Shown: positions 14,975 to 21,618 of the stretch, one piece after another
Layout: every line of letters starts with the position of its first letter
Position numbering within the stretch: the first letter of the stretch is position 1
Assembly: GCA_903952885.1 (NCBI GenBank)
Contig: CAJBHE010000004.1
Span: forward strand, 1 to 28,532
DNA length: 28,532 bases
Direction of reading: 5' to 3'
From: an uncultured Burkholderiales bacterium
Lineage (GTDB): Bacteria > Pseudomonadota > Gammaproteobacteria > Burkholderiales > Burkholderiaceae_C
Notes under the pieces: generated by a model
The model's database searches: none
What the model saw: the letters and a program-made list of their open reading frames with translations, nothing else
What the model was told of the DNA's origin: nothing
Position numbers and translations under genes: made by a program

Positions 14975-16213
14975 ATGCCCATGAATAGCACCACCTCCTC
15001 CACCCGCTCCACCCACGCAGAACCCATGCCCGCAGCCGCCCGCCGGGTGCTGAGTCTGCTACAACGCTTACAACACGGCACGCTGCATGTGCAGTGGCCC
15101 GATGGGCGCGTGGAGCAATTTGGCTCAGCGCCTGCGTTGGGTAAATCGCTCAACGCCACCTTGCATTTGCACAGCTATGCGCCACTCACACAAGCGCTGA
15201 AGTCGGGCGACATTGGCTTTGCAGAAAGCTATATTGCTGGCGAGTGGACCACCAACAATTTGTCAGAACTGCTGCAACTCCTGCTGGCCAACCGCCGCGA
15301 CATGGACGAGTTGATTTTTGGCAGCTGGCTGGGCCGCTTGTATTACCGCGTGCGCCACCTGTTGCACCGCAACACGCGCAGCAACAGTAAGAAAAATATC
15401 CACGCCCATTACGACTTGGGCAACGCGTTTTACGAGCTGTGGCTAGACCCCACGATGAACTACTCATCAGCTTGGTTTGACAACGACCACACCAAACCGA
15501 TGGCCGAAGCGCAAACCGCCAAAGTGCGCCGCGCCCTGCGCATGGTGGACGCCAAAGCGGGTGACCGCATTCTTGAAATCGGCTGCGGCTGGGGCGCATT
15601 GGCAGAGCTCGGGGGCACAGAGTTTGGCGCACACATGAGCGGCGTGACACTGAGTCACGAGCAGCTGGCCTTTGCCAACCAGCGCATGCAGCGCTTGGGT
15701 TTAGAAAGCACCAGCAGTCTGCGCTTGCAAGACTACCGCGACATTGATGATGGCCCGTATGACGCGATTTGCTCCATCGAAATGTTGGAAGCTGTGGGGC
15801 AAGAATATTGGGCCACGTATTTTGAAAGCGTGGCGCGCTTGCTCAAATCTGGCGGCAAAGCGTGCATTCAAACCATCGTCATCGACGACGCGCTGTTTGA
15901 CCGCTATGTGAAGAGCACCGACTTCATTCAGCAATACATCTTTCCTGGTGGCTGCTTGCCTTGCCCGCGTGAGTTCCGCGCACACGCCGAACGCGCAGGC
16001 TTGAAAGTGGTGGACGAGTTGGCCTTTGGTTTGGACTACGCCGAAACGCTGCGCCGCTGGCGTCACCAATTCATGGCCGACAAGACGCAGGTGTTGCAGC
16101 TGGGCTTTGACGAACGTTTCATTCGCATTTGGGAGTTCTACTTGGCTTACTGCGAAGCCGCGTTTGACCAGCACAGCACCGACGTGGTGCAGTTCACCTT
16201 GGTCAAACCATGA
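14975..16213 (+). CDS. Cyclopropane-fatty-acid-synthase-like SAM methyltransferase
   Basis: This 412-residue protein transfers a one-carbon unit from S-adenosylmethionine to the double bond of unsaturated phospholipid acyl chains, or a close variant of that reaction. The SAM site LEIGCGWGALAE is at about 200-211. The Cfa core is clear: HAHYDLGNAFYELWLDP, YIFPGGCLP, FGLDYAETLRRW and a C-terminal YLAYCEAAF. Compared with E. coli Cfa, the bicarbonate-site Cys139 is Ser (S165, NYSSAWF) and His266 is Gln (Q299, IQTIVI), whereas E272, Y355 and C393 are kept. That pattern suggests a methylating or methylene-forming relative (UfaM-like) more than a true cyclopropane synthase. The first ATG, at 14975, is used; position 14981 is an alternative. 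Confidence 0.9.
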   Translation: MPMNSTTSSTRSTHAEPMPAAARRVLSLLQRLQHGTLHVQWPDGRVEQFGSAPALGKSLNATLHLHSYAPLTQALKSGDIGFAESYIAGEWTTNNLSELLQLLLANRRDMDELIFGSWLGRLYYRVRHLLHRNTRSNSKKNIHAHYDLGNAFYELWLDPTMNYSSAWFDNDHTKPMAEAQTAKVRRALRMVDAKAGDRILEIGCGWGALAELGGTEFGAHMSGVTLSHEQLAFANQRMQRLGLESTSSLRLQDYRDIDDGPYDAICSIEMLEAVGQEYWATYFESVARLLKSGGKACIQTIVIDDALFDRYVKSTDFIQQYIFPGGCLPCPREFRAHAERAGLKVVDELAFGLDYAETLRRWRHQFMADKTQVLQLGFDERFIRIWEFYLAYCEAAFDQHSTDVVQFTLVKP

Positions 16214-16794
16214 CCACACGCCGAGCGGCTTTGACCCTCGGCTTTCGCACGGCGCTGGCAGGCATGAGCGTTTGGCAAATTGGCCTGGCTCAGGCAGACG
16301 TCAACAGCGAGCCCGCACAGCCCAGGCCAGCCTTGCAAGCTGCGCTGCGCACACCGCGCTTGGTGGGCCAACACCGCTTCACTTACTGGGGCTTTGAGGT
16401 GTACGACGCCAGCCTGTGGGCCAGCGCGCCATTCGCTGCACTGGATTGGGTCAAGCAAGTGCTGGTGCTGGAGCTGCGGTATTTGCGCGACTTCAAGGGT
16501 GCAGACATTGCGCAACGCTCCATGGATGAGATGCAAGGCCAACGCCCGCTGAGCGCAGCCCAACTGCAAAGCTGGTCGGCCACGCTGCAAGCCCTCATGC
16601 CCAATGTGCGGGCAGGTGAACAGATCACCGGCATTTACACCCCTGACAAAGGCATGCAGCTGTTGCACCAAGATCGCGTGTTGGGCGAGTTGCGCGACAC
16701 CGAATTAGCGCAGCGGTTTTTGGGCATTTGGCTCGCCACCGAAACCTCACAACGCAAACTCCGCCAAAACCTCTTGGCTGGCGCTCAGCCATGA
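16210..16794 (+). CDS. Exported chalcone-isomerase-like protein
   Basis: This 194-residue protein has a twin-Arg-like, hydrophobic N-terminus (MTTRRAALTLGFRTALAGMS) that probably directs export, perhaps by Tat because of the RR pair. The rest fits the chalcone isomerase-like family: RLVGQHRFTYWGFEVYDASLW, a LELRYLRDFKG segment and GIYTPDKGMQL. Bacterial members are not expected to make flavonoids; plant relatives of the same fold bind fatty acids. Its place in this operon suggests a role with oxidised or modified lipids. The ATG at 16210 overlaps the methyltransferase stop as ATGA. After it the operon has its only sizeable gap, 68 bases. Confidence 0.82.
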   Translation: MTTRRAALTLGFRTALAGMSVWQIGLAQADVNSEPAQPRPALQAALRTPRLVGQHRFTYWGFEVYDASLWASAPFAALDWVKQVLVLELRYLRDFKGADIAQRSMDEMQGQRPLSAAQLQSWSATLQALMPNVRAGEQITGIYTPDKGMQLLHQDRVLGELRDTELAQRFLGIWLATETSQRKLRQNLLAGAQP

Positions 16795-16801
16795 AGCGCG
16801 T

Positions 16802-16829
16802 TTGTGGGAGCCTCGGTGGATGGTATGGT
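16802..16829 (+). promoter_or_regulatory. Possible internal promoter before the SDR gene
   Basis: In the 68-base gap, TTGTGG (16802-16807) and an extended -10-like TGGTATGGT (TATGGT at 16824-16829) are 16 bases apart. The match is modest, and readthrough from the operon promoter is at least as likely. Confidence 0.25.
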
Positions 16830-16862
16830 GATGCTTTGTGAAGTTCGCACGGGGTTTTTGAC

Positions 16863-17645
16863 ATGTACTTTTTAAAACCATTCAACCCGCCCATCTCCGA
16901 TTGGCACGGCCGCAGCGTGTGGCTGATTGGGGCCTCCAGCGGCATTGGTTTGGCCACGGCCAAAGCCCTGCACGCCGCTGGCGCACGTGTGGTGGTGTCG
17001 GCCCGCAAAGCCGAGTTGCTGCAACAGTTTGTAGACGCACATCCTGGCGCACAAGCCGTGGTGATGGATGTGAGTGATGCCGCCGCCATTGCCGAAGCCG
17101 CCAAGTACGTGCAAACGCATCAGGGCTTGGATGTGGTGATGTACTGCGCGGGCTACTACCAAGCCATGCGAGCGACCGACTATTCGCTGCTCGAAATGCA
17201 GCGCCACCTCGACATCAATTACACCGGTGCACTGCGTGTGTTGGACGCCGTACTGCCCACGCTGATTGCCAATGGCGTGGGTCACCTCAGCTTCATCTCC
17301 AGCGTGGCTGGCTTTCGTGGCTTGCCGCAGAGCTTGGCGTATGGACCCACCAAAGCCGCCCTCATCAACTTGGCGGAGGCCTTGTATTACGACTTGACGC
17401 CGCACGGCGTGGGCGTCAGCTTGATCAACCCCGGATTTGTGGAAACGCCCTTGGTCGCAGACAATGACTTTCCAATGCCTGCGCTCATCTCGCCAGAGAC
17501 GGCGGCGACTGAGATTCTCAAAGGTTGGCGCAAGGGGGACTTTCACATCCACTTTCCCAAGCGTTTCACGCGTGTGTTGCTCCTCCTTCGATTGCTGCCC
17601 TACCGTTGGTACTTTGCCTTGGTGCGTGGTGGGACGGGCATGTGA
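16863..17645 (+). CDS. Short-chain dehydrogenase/reductase
   Basis: This 260-residue classical SDR has the cofactor motif GASSGIG at 23-29, CAG near 95 in place of the usual NAG, and the catalytic S147, Y160 and K164 (SFISSVAG, AYGPTK). S46-A-R48 after the second beta strand suggests a preference for NADP(H). The C-terminus (VLLLLRLLPYRW) is hydrophobic and basic, which may seat it on the membrane, as expected for a lipid-active reductase. An SDR also accompanies the amine-oxidase/DUF1365/Cfa set in other Proteobacteria, so it likely handles an oxidised acyl intermediate; the substrate is unknown. Its TGA overlaps the next ATG (TGATG). Confidence 0.88.
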   Translation: MYFLKPFNPPISDWHGRSVWLIGASSGIGLATAKALHAAGARVVVSARKAELLQQFVDAHPGAQAVVMDVSDAAAIAEAAKYVQTHQGLDVVMYCAGYYQAMRATDYSLLEMQRHLDINYTGALRVLDAVLPTLIANGVGHLSFISSVAGFRGLPQSLAYGPTKAALINLAEALYYDLTPHGVGVSLINPGFVETPLVADNDFPMPALISPETAATEILKGWRKGDFHIHFPKRFTRVLLLLRLLPYRWYFALVRGGTGM

Positions 17646-18094
17646 TGACAGACACACCCGAAGCCGCCCTGCAGCGTGTGGTGCATTTCTTTGAGCACTT
17701 GCAACCCGCAGATGTATCGCGCATGGCCGAGATCTTCACCCCCGACGCGCACTTCAAAGACCCGTTCAACGAGGTGCAAGGCCTGCCCGCGATTGAACAC
17801 GTTTTTGCCCACATGTTTGAAGCGCTGCAATCGCCACGCTTTGTGATCACCACCCAAGTGCAGCAAGGTGCGCAATGTTTTGTGACGTGGGATTTCTTGT
17901 TTGCCATGCCGCGCATGGACGGCGGCCGAACCCAAACCATTCGCGGGGCCACACACTTTGTGTTGCGCGAAGAGGCCGGGCTGTGGCGCGTGGCTGTGCA
18001 CCGCGATTATTGGGATGCTGCCGAAGAGTTGTACGAAAAACTGCCCGTGGTGGGCAGCTTGATGCGTTGGCTCAAACAACGCGCCAACAGTTAA
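17645..18094 (+). CDS. NTF2-like (SnoaL) family protein
   Basis: This 149-residue protein has the cone-shaped NTF2-like fold pattern: a helical N-terminus (LQRVVHFFEHLQPADVSRMAEIFTPDAHFKDPF), then strands with FVTWDFLF and an HRDYWDAAEELY end. AHFKDPFNEVQG is characteristic of the small NTF2 proteins that pair with the SDR in such operons. The fold binds small hydrophobic molecules and may be an isomerase or a carrier; no specific reaction can be read. The ATG at 17645 overlaps the SDR stop; a GTG at 17642 is an alternative. It is the last gene of the operon, and its end overlaps by 4 bases the end of the convergent glutathione transferase gene. Confidence 0.85.
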   Translation: MTDTPEAALQRVVHFFEHLQPADVSRMAEIFTPDAHFKDPFNEVQGLPAIEHVFAHMFEALQSPRFVITTQVQQGAQCFVTWDFLFAMPRMDGGRTQTIRGATHFVLREEAGLWRVAVHRDYWDAAEELYEKLPVVGSLMRWLKQRANS

Positions 18095-18705
18095 GTTGGT
18101 AGCGTGTCCTTGAAGCTTTGGCGCTGGGCCAAACGCTCGTACAAAGCACCGAGGTTAGGGTGCTGGCCGCGCCAATCGATGGCGGGAAAACGGAAATCCA
18201 AATAGCTGACCGCCGTGCCCACCGCGATGTCGGCCAAGCTAAGGTGAATGCCCACGCAGTTGCTGCGCTCTGCCAAGGCGCGGTCCATGGCAATCAAGCT
18301 GTCGTCAATTTTTTTCATCTGACGGTCAATCCACGCTTGGCTGCGCTCACCCTCTTTGCGACCTGTCCATGAGGCTTCGAGTCGCGCCAAAATGGCGGCA
18401 TCCAACAGGCCATCGGCCAAGGCTTCCCAAGTTTTCACTTCGGCGCGTTCGCGGCCACGGTCTGGAATGAGCTTGCCCACGGGTGAAAGAGTGTCCACGT
18501 ATTCAACGATGACACGTGAATCAAACAGCGCTTCGCCGCCTTCCATGATCAAGCAAGGCACTTTGCCGAGCGGATTAGAAGCAGAGATGCTGGTGTCTGC
18601 CGCCCACACGTCTTCGGTCACAAACTGGAAGTCCAGTTTTTTCTCGGCCATGACGATGCGCACTTTGCGCACATAGGGGCTGGTGATGGAACCAATCAGT
18701 TTCAT
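18091..18705 (-). CDS. Glutathione S-transferase family protein
   Basis: This 204-residue protein has the thioredoxin-like N-terminal domain of soluble GSTs (MKLIGSITSPYVRKVRIVMAE, SNPLGKVPCL, ALFDSRVIVEYV), where S9 or S6 may activate glutathione, and an all-helical C-terminal domain with ASWTGRKEG and LSLADIAVGTAVSYLDFR. It resembles YibF-type GSTs. It is convergent with the lipid/peroxide operon and divergent from purB, so it is not in that operon, although a glutathione-linked role beside a glutathione-peroxidase-like gene is notable. Substrates are unknown. The start at 18705 has no strong ribosome binding site. TTGGCG-18-TAAACT on the minus strand in the 83-base gap to purB is a weak promoter candidate. 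Confidence 0.9.
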   Translation of the reverse strand: MKLIGSITSPYVRKVRIVMAEKKLDFQFVTEDVWAADTSISASNPLGKVPCLIMEGGEALFDSRVIVEYVDTLSPVGKLIPDRGRERAEVKTWEALADGLLDAAILARLEASWTGRKEGERSQAWIDRQMKKIDDSLIAMDRALAERSNCVGIHLSLADIAVGTAVSYLDFRFPAIDWRGQHPNLGALYERLAQRQSFKDTLPT

Positions 18706-18788
18706 AAAGTTTTCACAGTTTTATTTGATGCATAGTTTATCTGGCTTGCGTATACATCGCCAACAGGCCCAGCACCTAAAATTGCAGC

Positions 18789-20189
18789 ATGAGCAATACC
18801 CCTACATCCCAAGCAATTTCCCAAGTCACCGCCCTCTCGCCACTCGATGGCCGCTACGCGGGCAAAGTCGCCGCGCTGCGCCCCTTGATGAGCGAGCAAG
18901 GCTACATGCACCGCCGCGTGCAAGTGGAGATTGCGTGGTTCATGGCTTTGAGCGATGCAGGCTTTGCCGAGTTCAAGCCCTTGAGCGCTGCTTCGCGCGC
19001 ATATTTGATCAGCTTGGTGACCAACTTCAGCACCGAAGACGCGCTGGCCATCAAAGACGAAGAAAAGGTCACTAACCACGATGTGAAAGCGGTGGAGTAT
19101 TGGATCAAGAAGAAATTCAAAGGTCATACCGAGCTCGAAGCTGCTGCCGAGTTTGTTCACTTTGCTTGCACCAGCGAAGACATCAATAACACCAGCCATG
19201 CACTGCAGCTAAAAGCCGGCCGTGATGACGTGATCTTGCCGGGCCTCGATGGCCTGATTGCCAAGCTGCGCGAGATGGCCCACGCTTACGCTGAAGTGCC
19301 CATGCTCAGTCGCACGCACGGCCAAACCGCCAGCCCCACCACCGTGGGCAAAGAAGTGGCCAACGTGGTGGTGCGCTTGAAACAAGTGCGCGAACGCATT
19401 GCAGGCGTGCCCATCATGGCCAAGATGAATGGTGCTGTGGGCAACTACAACGCGCACATGAGCGCATGGCCCAACTTCGACTGGGAAGCTTTCAGCCGTA
19501 AAGTGGTAGAAACACCTGCGCCTTTGGGCTTAGGCCTGACCTTCCAACCCTACAGCATTCAGATCGAACACCACGACTACATGGCCGAGTTGTTTGATGC
19601 AGTGGCGCGTGCCAACACCATCCTGATCGACTGGTCACGCGATGTGTGGGGCTATGTGTCGTTGGGTTACTTCAAGCAACGCCTGAAAGCTGGCGAAATT
19701 GGCTCGTCCACCATGCCGCACAAGGTCAACCCGATTGACTTTGAAAACGCCGAAGGCAACTTAGGCTTGGCGAACGCCGTGCTCAAACACCTGAGCGAAA
19801 AACTGCCCATCAGCCGCTGGCAGCGTGACCTGACTGACTCGACTGTGTTGCGCAACATGGGCGTGGCCTTGGGCTACACCGCCTTGGCCTATCAGTCGCT
19901 CAGCGTGGGCTTGAACAAGCTTGAGCTCAACGAGGAAGCTTTGGCGGCCGATCTTGACGCCGCTTGGGAAGTGTTGGCCGAGCCCATTCAAACGGTCATG
20001 CGCCGCTACGGTGTGCAAGGCGCTTACGAGCAGCTCAAAGAAGTCACGCGTGGCAAAACGGTGACGGCTGAAGCACTTCATGGTTTGATTGCTTCGCTGC
20101 AAATTCCGCAAGTCGACAAGGACCGTTTGCTGGCCATGACGCCCGGCAGCTACGTGGGCAAAGCTGCCGAACTGGCGCGTCGCGTTTAA
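18789..20189 (+). CDS. purB: Adenylosuccinate lyase
   Basis: PurB removes fumarate from SAICAR and from adenylosuccinate, serving two steps of purine synthesis. The 466-residue protein matches the longer E. coli-like form: LSPLDGRYAGKV near the N-terminus, TSEDINNTSHAL near 135, the RTHGQTASPTTVGKE catalytic His region near 175, and the fumarase-superfamily signature GSSTMPHKVNP near 305. Nothing is missing. It is followed after only 4 bases by yaeQ, so the two are probably cotranscribed. The ATG at 18789 lacks a strong ribosome binding site; the upstream gap holds TATACA-like sequence near 18753 without a well-placed -35. Confidence 0.97.
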   Translation: MSNTPTSQAISQVTALSPLDGRYAGKVAALRPLMSEQGYMHRRVQVEIAWFMALSDAGFAEFKPLSAASRAYLISLVTNFSTEDALAIKDEEKVTNHDVKAVEYWIKKKFKGHTELEAAAEFVHFACTSEDINNTSHALQLKAGRDDVILPGLDGLIAKLREMAHAYAEVPMLSRTHGQTASPTTVGKEVANVVVRLKQVRERIAGVPIMAKMNGAVGNYNAHMSAWPNFDWEAFSRKVVETPAPLGLGLTFQPYSIQIEHHDYMAELFDAVARANTILIDWSRDVWGYVSLGYFKQRLKAGEIGSSTMPHKVNPIDFENAEGNLGLANAVLKHLSEKLPISRWQRDLTDSTVLRNMGVALGYTALAYQSLSVGLNKLELNEEALAADLDAAWEVLAEPIQTVMRRYGVQGAYEQLKEVTRGKTVTAEALHGLIASLQIPQVDKDRLLAMTPGSYVGKAAELARRV

Positions 20190-20193
20190 TCAG

Positions 20194-20754
20194 ATGGCGA
20201 TCAAATCGACCATCTTCAAAGCGAACGTACAAATCGCTGACATTGATCACAGCTACTACGCCGACCACGCGCTGACCTTAGCGCGCCACCCCAGCGAGAC
20301 GGACGAACGCATGATGGTGCGTTTGGTAGCGCTGTCACTGCAAGCGCATTTGCTACAAGACGTTTGCAACGGCGACGGCGTGCTGGCCTTTGGCGCTGGT
20401 CTGTCTGACCCTGATGAGCCCGATGTGATGCTGACCGATTTCACCGGCCGCAAACGCCTGTGGATTGAAGTCGGTCAACCCGAAGAAAAACCACTCCTCA
20501 AAGCATGCAGCAAGGCCGACCAAGTGATGTTGTATGTGTTCTCTAGCTCAGGCGATGTCTGGTGGAAGAACATGCAAAACAAACTCATCAAACCTACCTC
20601 ATTGCAGGTGTGGCGCATTCCCAGCAGCGCGTCGCAAGAGCTGGCCAAATTGGCCGAGCGCAGCATGCAGCTGCAAGCCACAGTTCAAGAAGGTGTGGTG
20701 ATGATGAGCAACGGCAAAACCACCGTGGATATCGAATGCGAGCGCTGGAAATAA
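20194..20754 (+). CDS. yaeQ: YaeQ family protein
   Basis: This 186-residue protein matches YaeQ across its length: MAIKSTIFKANVQIADIDH at the start, LARHPSETDERMMVRL, GLSDPDEPDV, LWIEVGQPEE with the acidic core, and a C-terminal DIECERWK. Structurally the family is a variant of the PD-(D/E)XK nuclease fold, with a core formed here by D in DEPDV and E-x-G in WIEVG; a nuclease activity has not been established as far as I know. An early link to haemolysin transcription (RfaH suppression) is unproven. It follows purB with a 4-base gap and faces the DUF3717 gene 17 bases away. Confidence 0.93.
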   Translation: MAIKSTIFKANVQIADIDHSYYADHALTLARHPSETDERMMVRLVALSLQAHLLQDVCNGDGVLAFGAGLSDPDEPDVMLTDFTGRKRLWIEVGQPEEKPLLKACSKADQVMLYVFSSSGDVWWKNMQNKLIKPTSLQVWRIPSSASQELAKLAERSMQLQATVQEGVVMMSNGKTTVDIECERWK

Positions 20755-20771
20755 AGCGCAAGTCATAAAGC

Positions 20772-21179
20772 TTATTCGCCCCGCGCCCGCTCTGCGTATT
20801 TGTTGAAACGCCAAGACGTGCCAATCATGGTGATGCGACGCCATGTGCTGCGCTTCTCGCCTGGCGACATTTCTGGCCAGTACTGCACTTCTTCAAACGT
20901 GCGACCGCAGCCCTTGCACTCTTCGTCACCTTGGCTGGTGGAGCAAATCGCAATGCAGGGCGCATCGGCCGTGGTGTTGTACCAACCAAGCCACGCCTCG
21001 TAGGCCTTTTTGGGGAAGCCTTTTTCAGCCGCTTGTTCGTGGTGGTAATAAATCATCAAGGCATAGACCTCAGCCAATGCGCGAATTTCAGGAGCTAGCG
21101 TGACGCCATCGGGGGATGGTTTTTGTTCTCGCCAATAGTTGATGGCCGCTTCAATGTCGGTGATGTGAATGGCAGCCAT
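20772..21179 (-). CDS. DUF3717 and DUF1289 domain protein
   Basis: This 135-residue protein joins two small domains. The N-terminal DUF3717 part (ITDIEAAINYWREQKPSPDG, then RALAEVYALMIYY) is a Burkholderiales-type helical domain. The C-terminal DUF1289 part has CIAICSTSQGDEECKGCGRTFEEVQYW, with Cys residues in a C-x3-C ... C-x2-C layout that probably binds zinc or an iron-sulfur cluster. Such proteins are conserved in Burkholderiales without a known role. It lies alone, convergent with yaeQ and divergent from the PF04020 gene 79 bases away. The start at 21179 (MAAIHITD) fits the domain edge. Confidence 0.85.
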   Translation of the reverse strand: MAAIHITDIEAAINYWREQKPSPDGVTLAPEIRALAEVYALMIYYHHEQAAEKGFPKKAYEAWLGWYNTTADAPCIAICSTSQGDEECKGCGRTFEEVQYWPEMSPGEKRSTWRRITMIGTSWRFNKYAERARGE

Positions 21180-21258
21180 CGCGTTAGAGTTTGTTACCTA
21201 GAAAGCAGGGTGAAAGTCGGGGTGTGGATGATAGCGGCAATGCTATGCTGAAGACGCA

Positions 21259-21618
21259 ATGAAATTACTTTTAACTTGGGTACTCCACGCCACCGCCTTG
21301 ATGGCCTTGGCGCATCTCTACATCGGCGTTGAAGTCACGGGCTTTGGTGCGGCCATGACAGCTGCCTTGGTGATGGGTATTTTTAACCTCATCGTGCGAC
21401 CCGCCTTGGTGGTACTGACACTGCCTGTGACGTTTGTCACGCTCGGGCTGTTTTTGTTTGTCATCAATGCGTTGATGTTTTGGGCAGCTGCTGGTTTGCT
21501 AGACGGCTTTTGGGTGAGCGGGTTTGGCTCAGCCTTACTGGGCTCACTGATCTACTCAGCGTTTGGCGTGTTAATTGATGCTGCGCTCGAGCGCTTGTTC
21601 CCGCCGCAACCGCTCTAA
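21259..21618 (+). CDS. PF04020 family four-helix membrane protein (phage-holin-like)
   Basis: This 119-residue protein consists almost entirely of about four membrane helices: MKLLLTWVLHATALMALAHLY, a GFGAAMTAALVMGIFNLIVRPALVVLTLPVTF segment, LGLFLFVINALMFWAAAGLL and a last helix at about 90-108. The order matches PF04020, a widespread chromosomal family annotated as phage holin family on the basis of topology alone; there is no prophage here and no evidence for lysis. TGCTATGCT at 21241-21249 looks like an extended -10 only 9 bases before the ATG, which would give an almost leaderless message. Its last 48 bases overlap the end of the convergent bepA-like gene. Confidence 0.88.
   Translation: MKLLLTWVLHATALMALAHLYIGVEVTGFGAAMTAALVMGIFNLIVRPALVVLTLPVTFVTLGLFLFVINALMFWAAAGLLDGFWVSGFGSALLGSLIYSAFGVLIDAALERLFPPQPL

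Noticed and set aside
16791..16841. 16-codon frame overlapping the chalcone-isomerase-like stop as ATGA
   Set aside because: It is too short to support without conservation; the ATGA overlap can occur by chance, and no leader-peptide features such as codon runs or an attenuator hairpin follow.
16872..17657. Open frame of 261 codons on the minus strand
   Set aside because: It is antisense to the SDR gene with its intact GxxxGIG and YxxxK motifs; the composition is rich in His, Gln and Gly, as in shadows.
21259..21618. Phage remnant suggested by the holin-like protein
   Set aside because: PF04020 proteins are common chromosomal membrane proteins; no other phage gene, integrase or attachment site is near.
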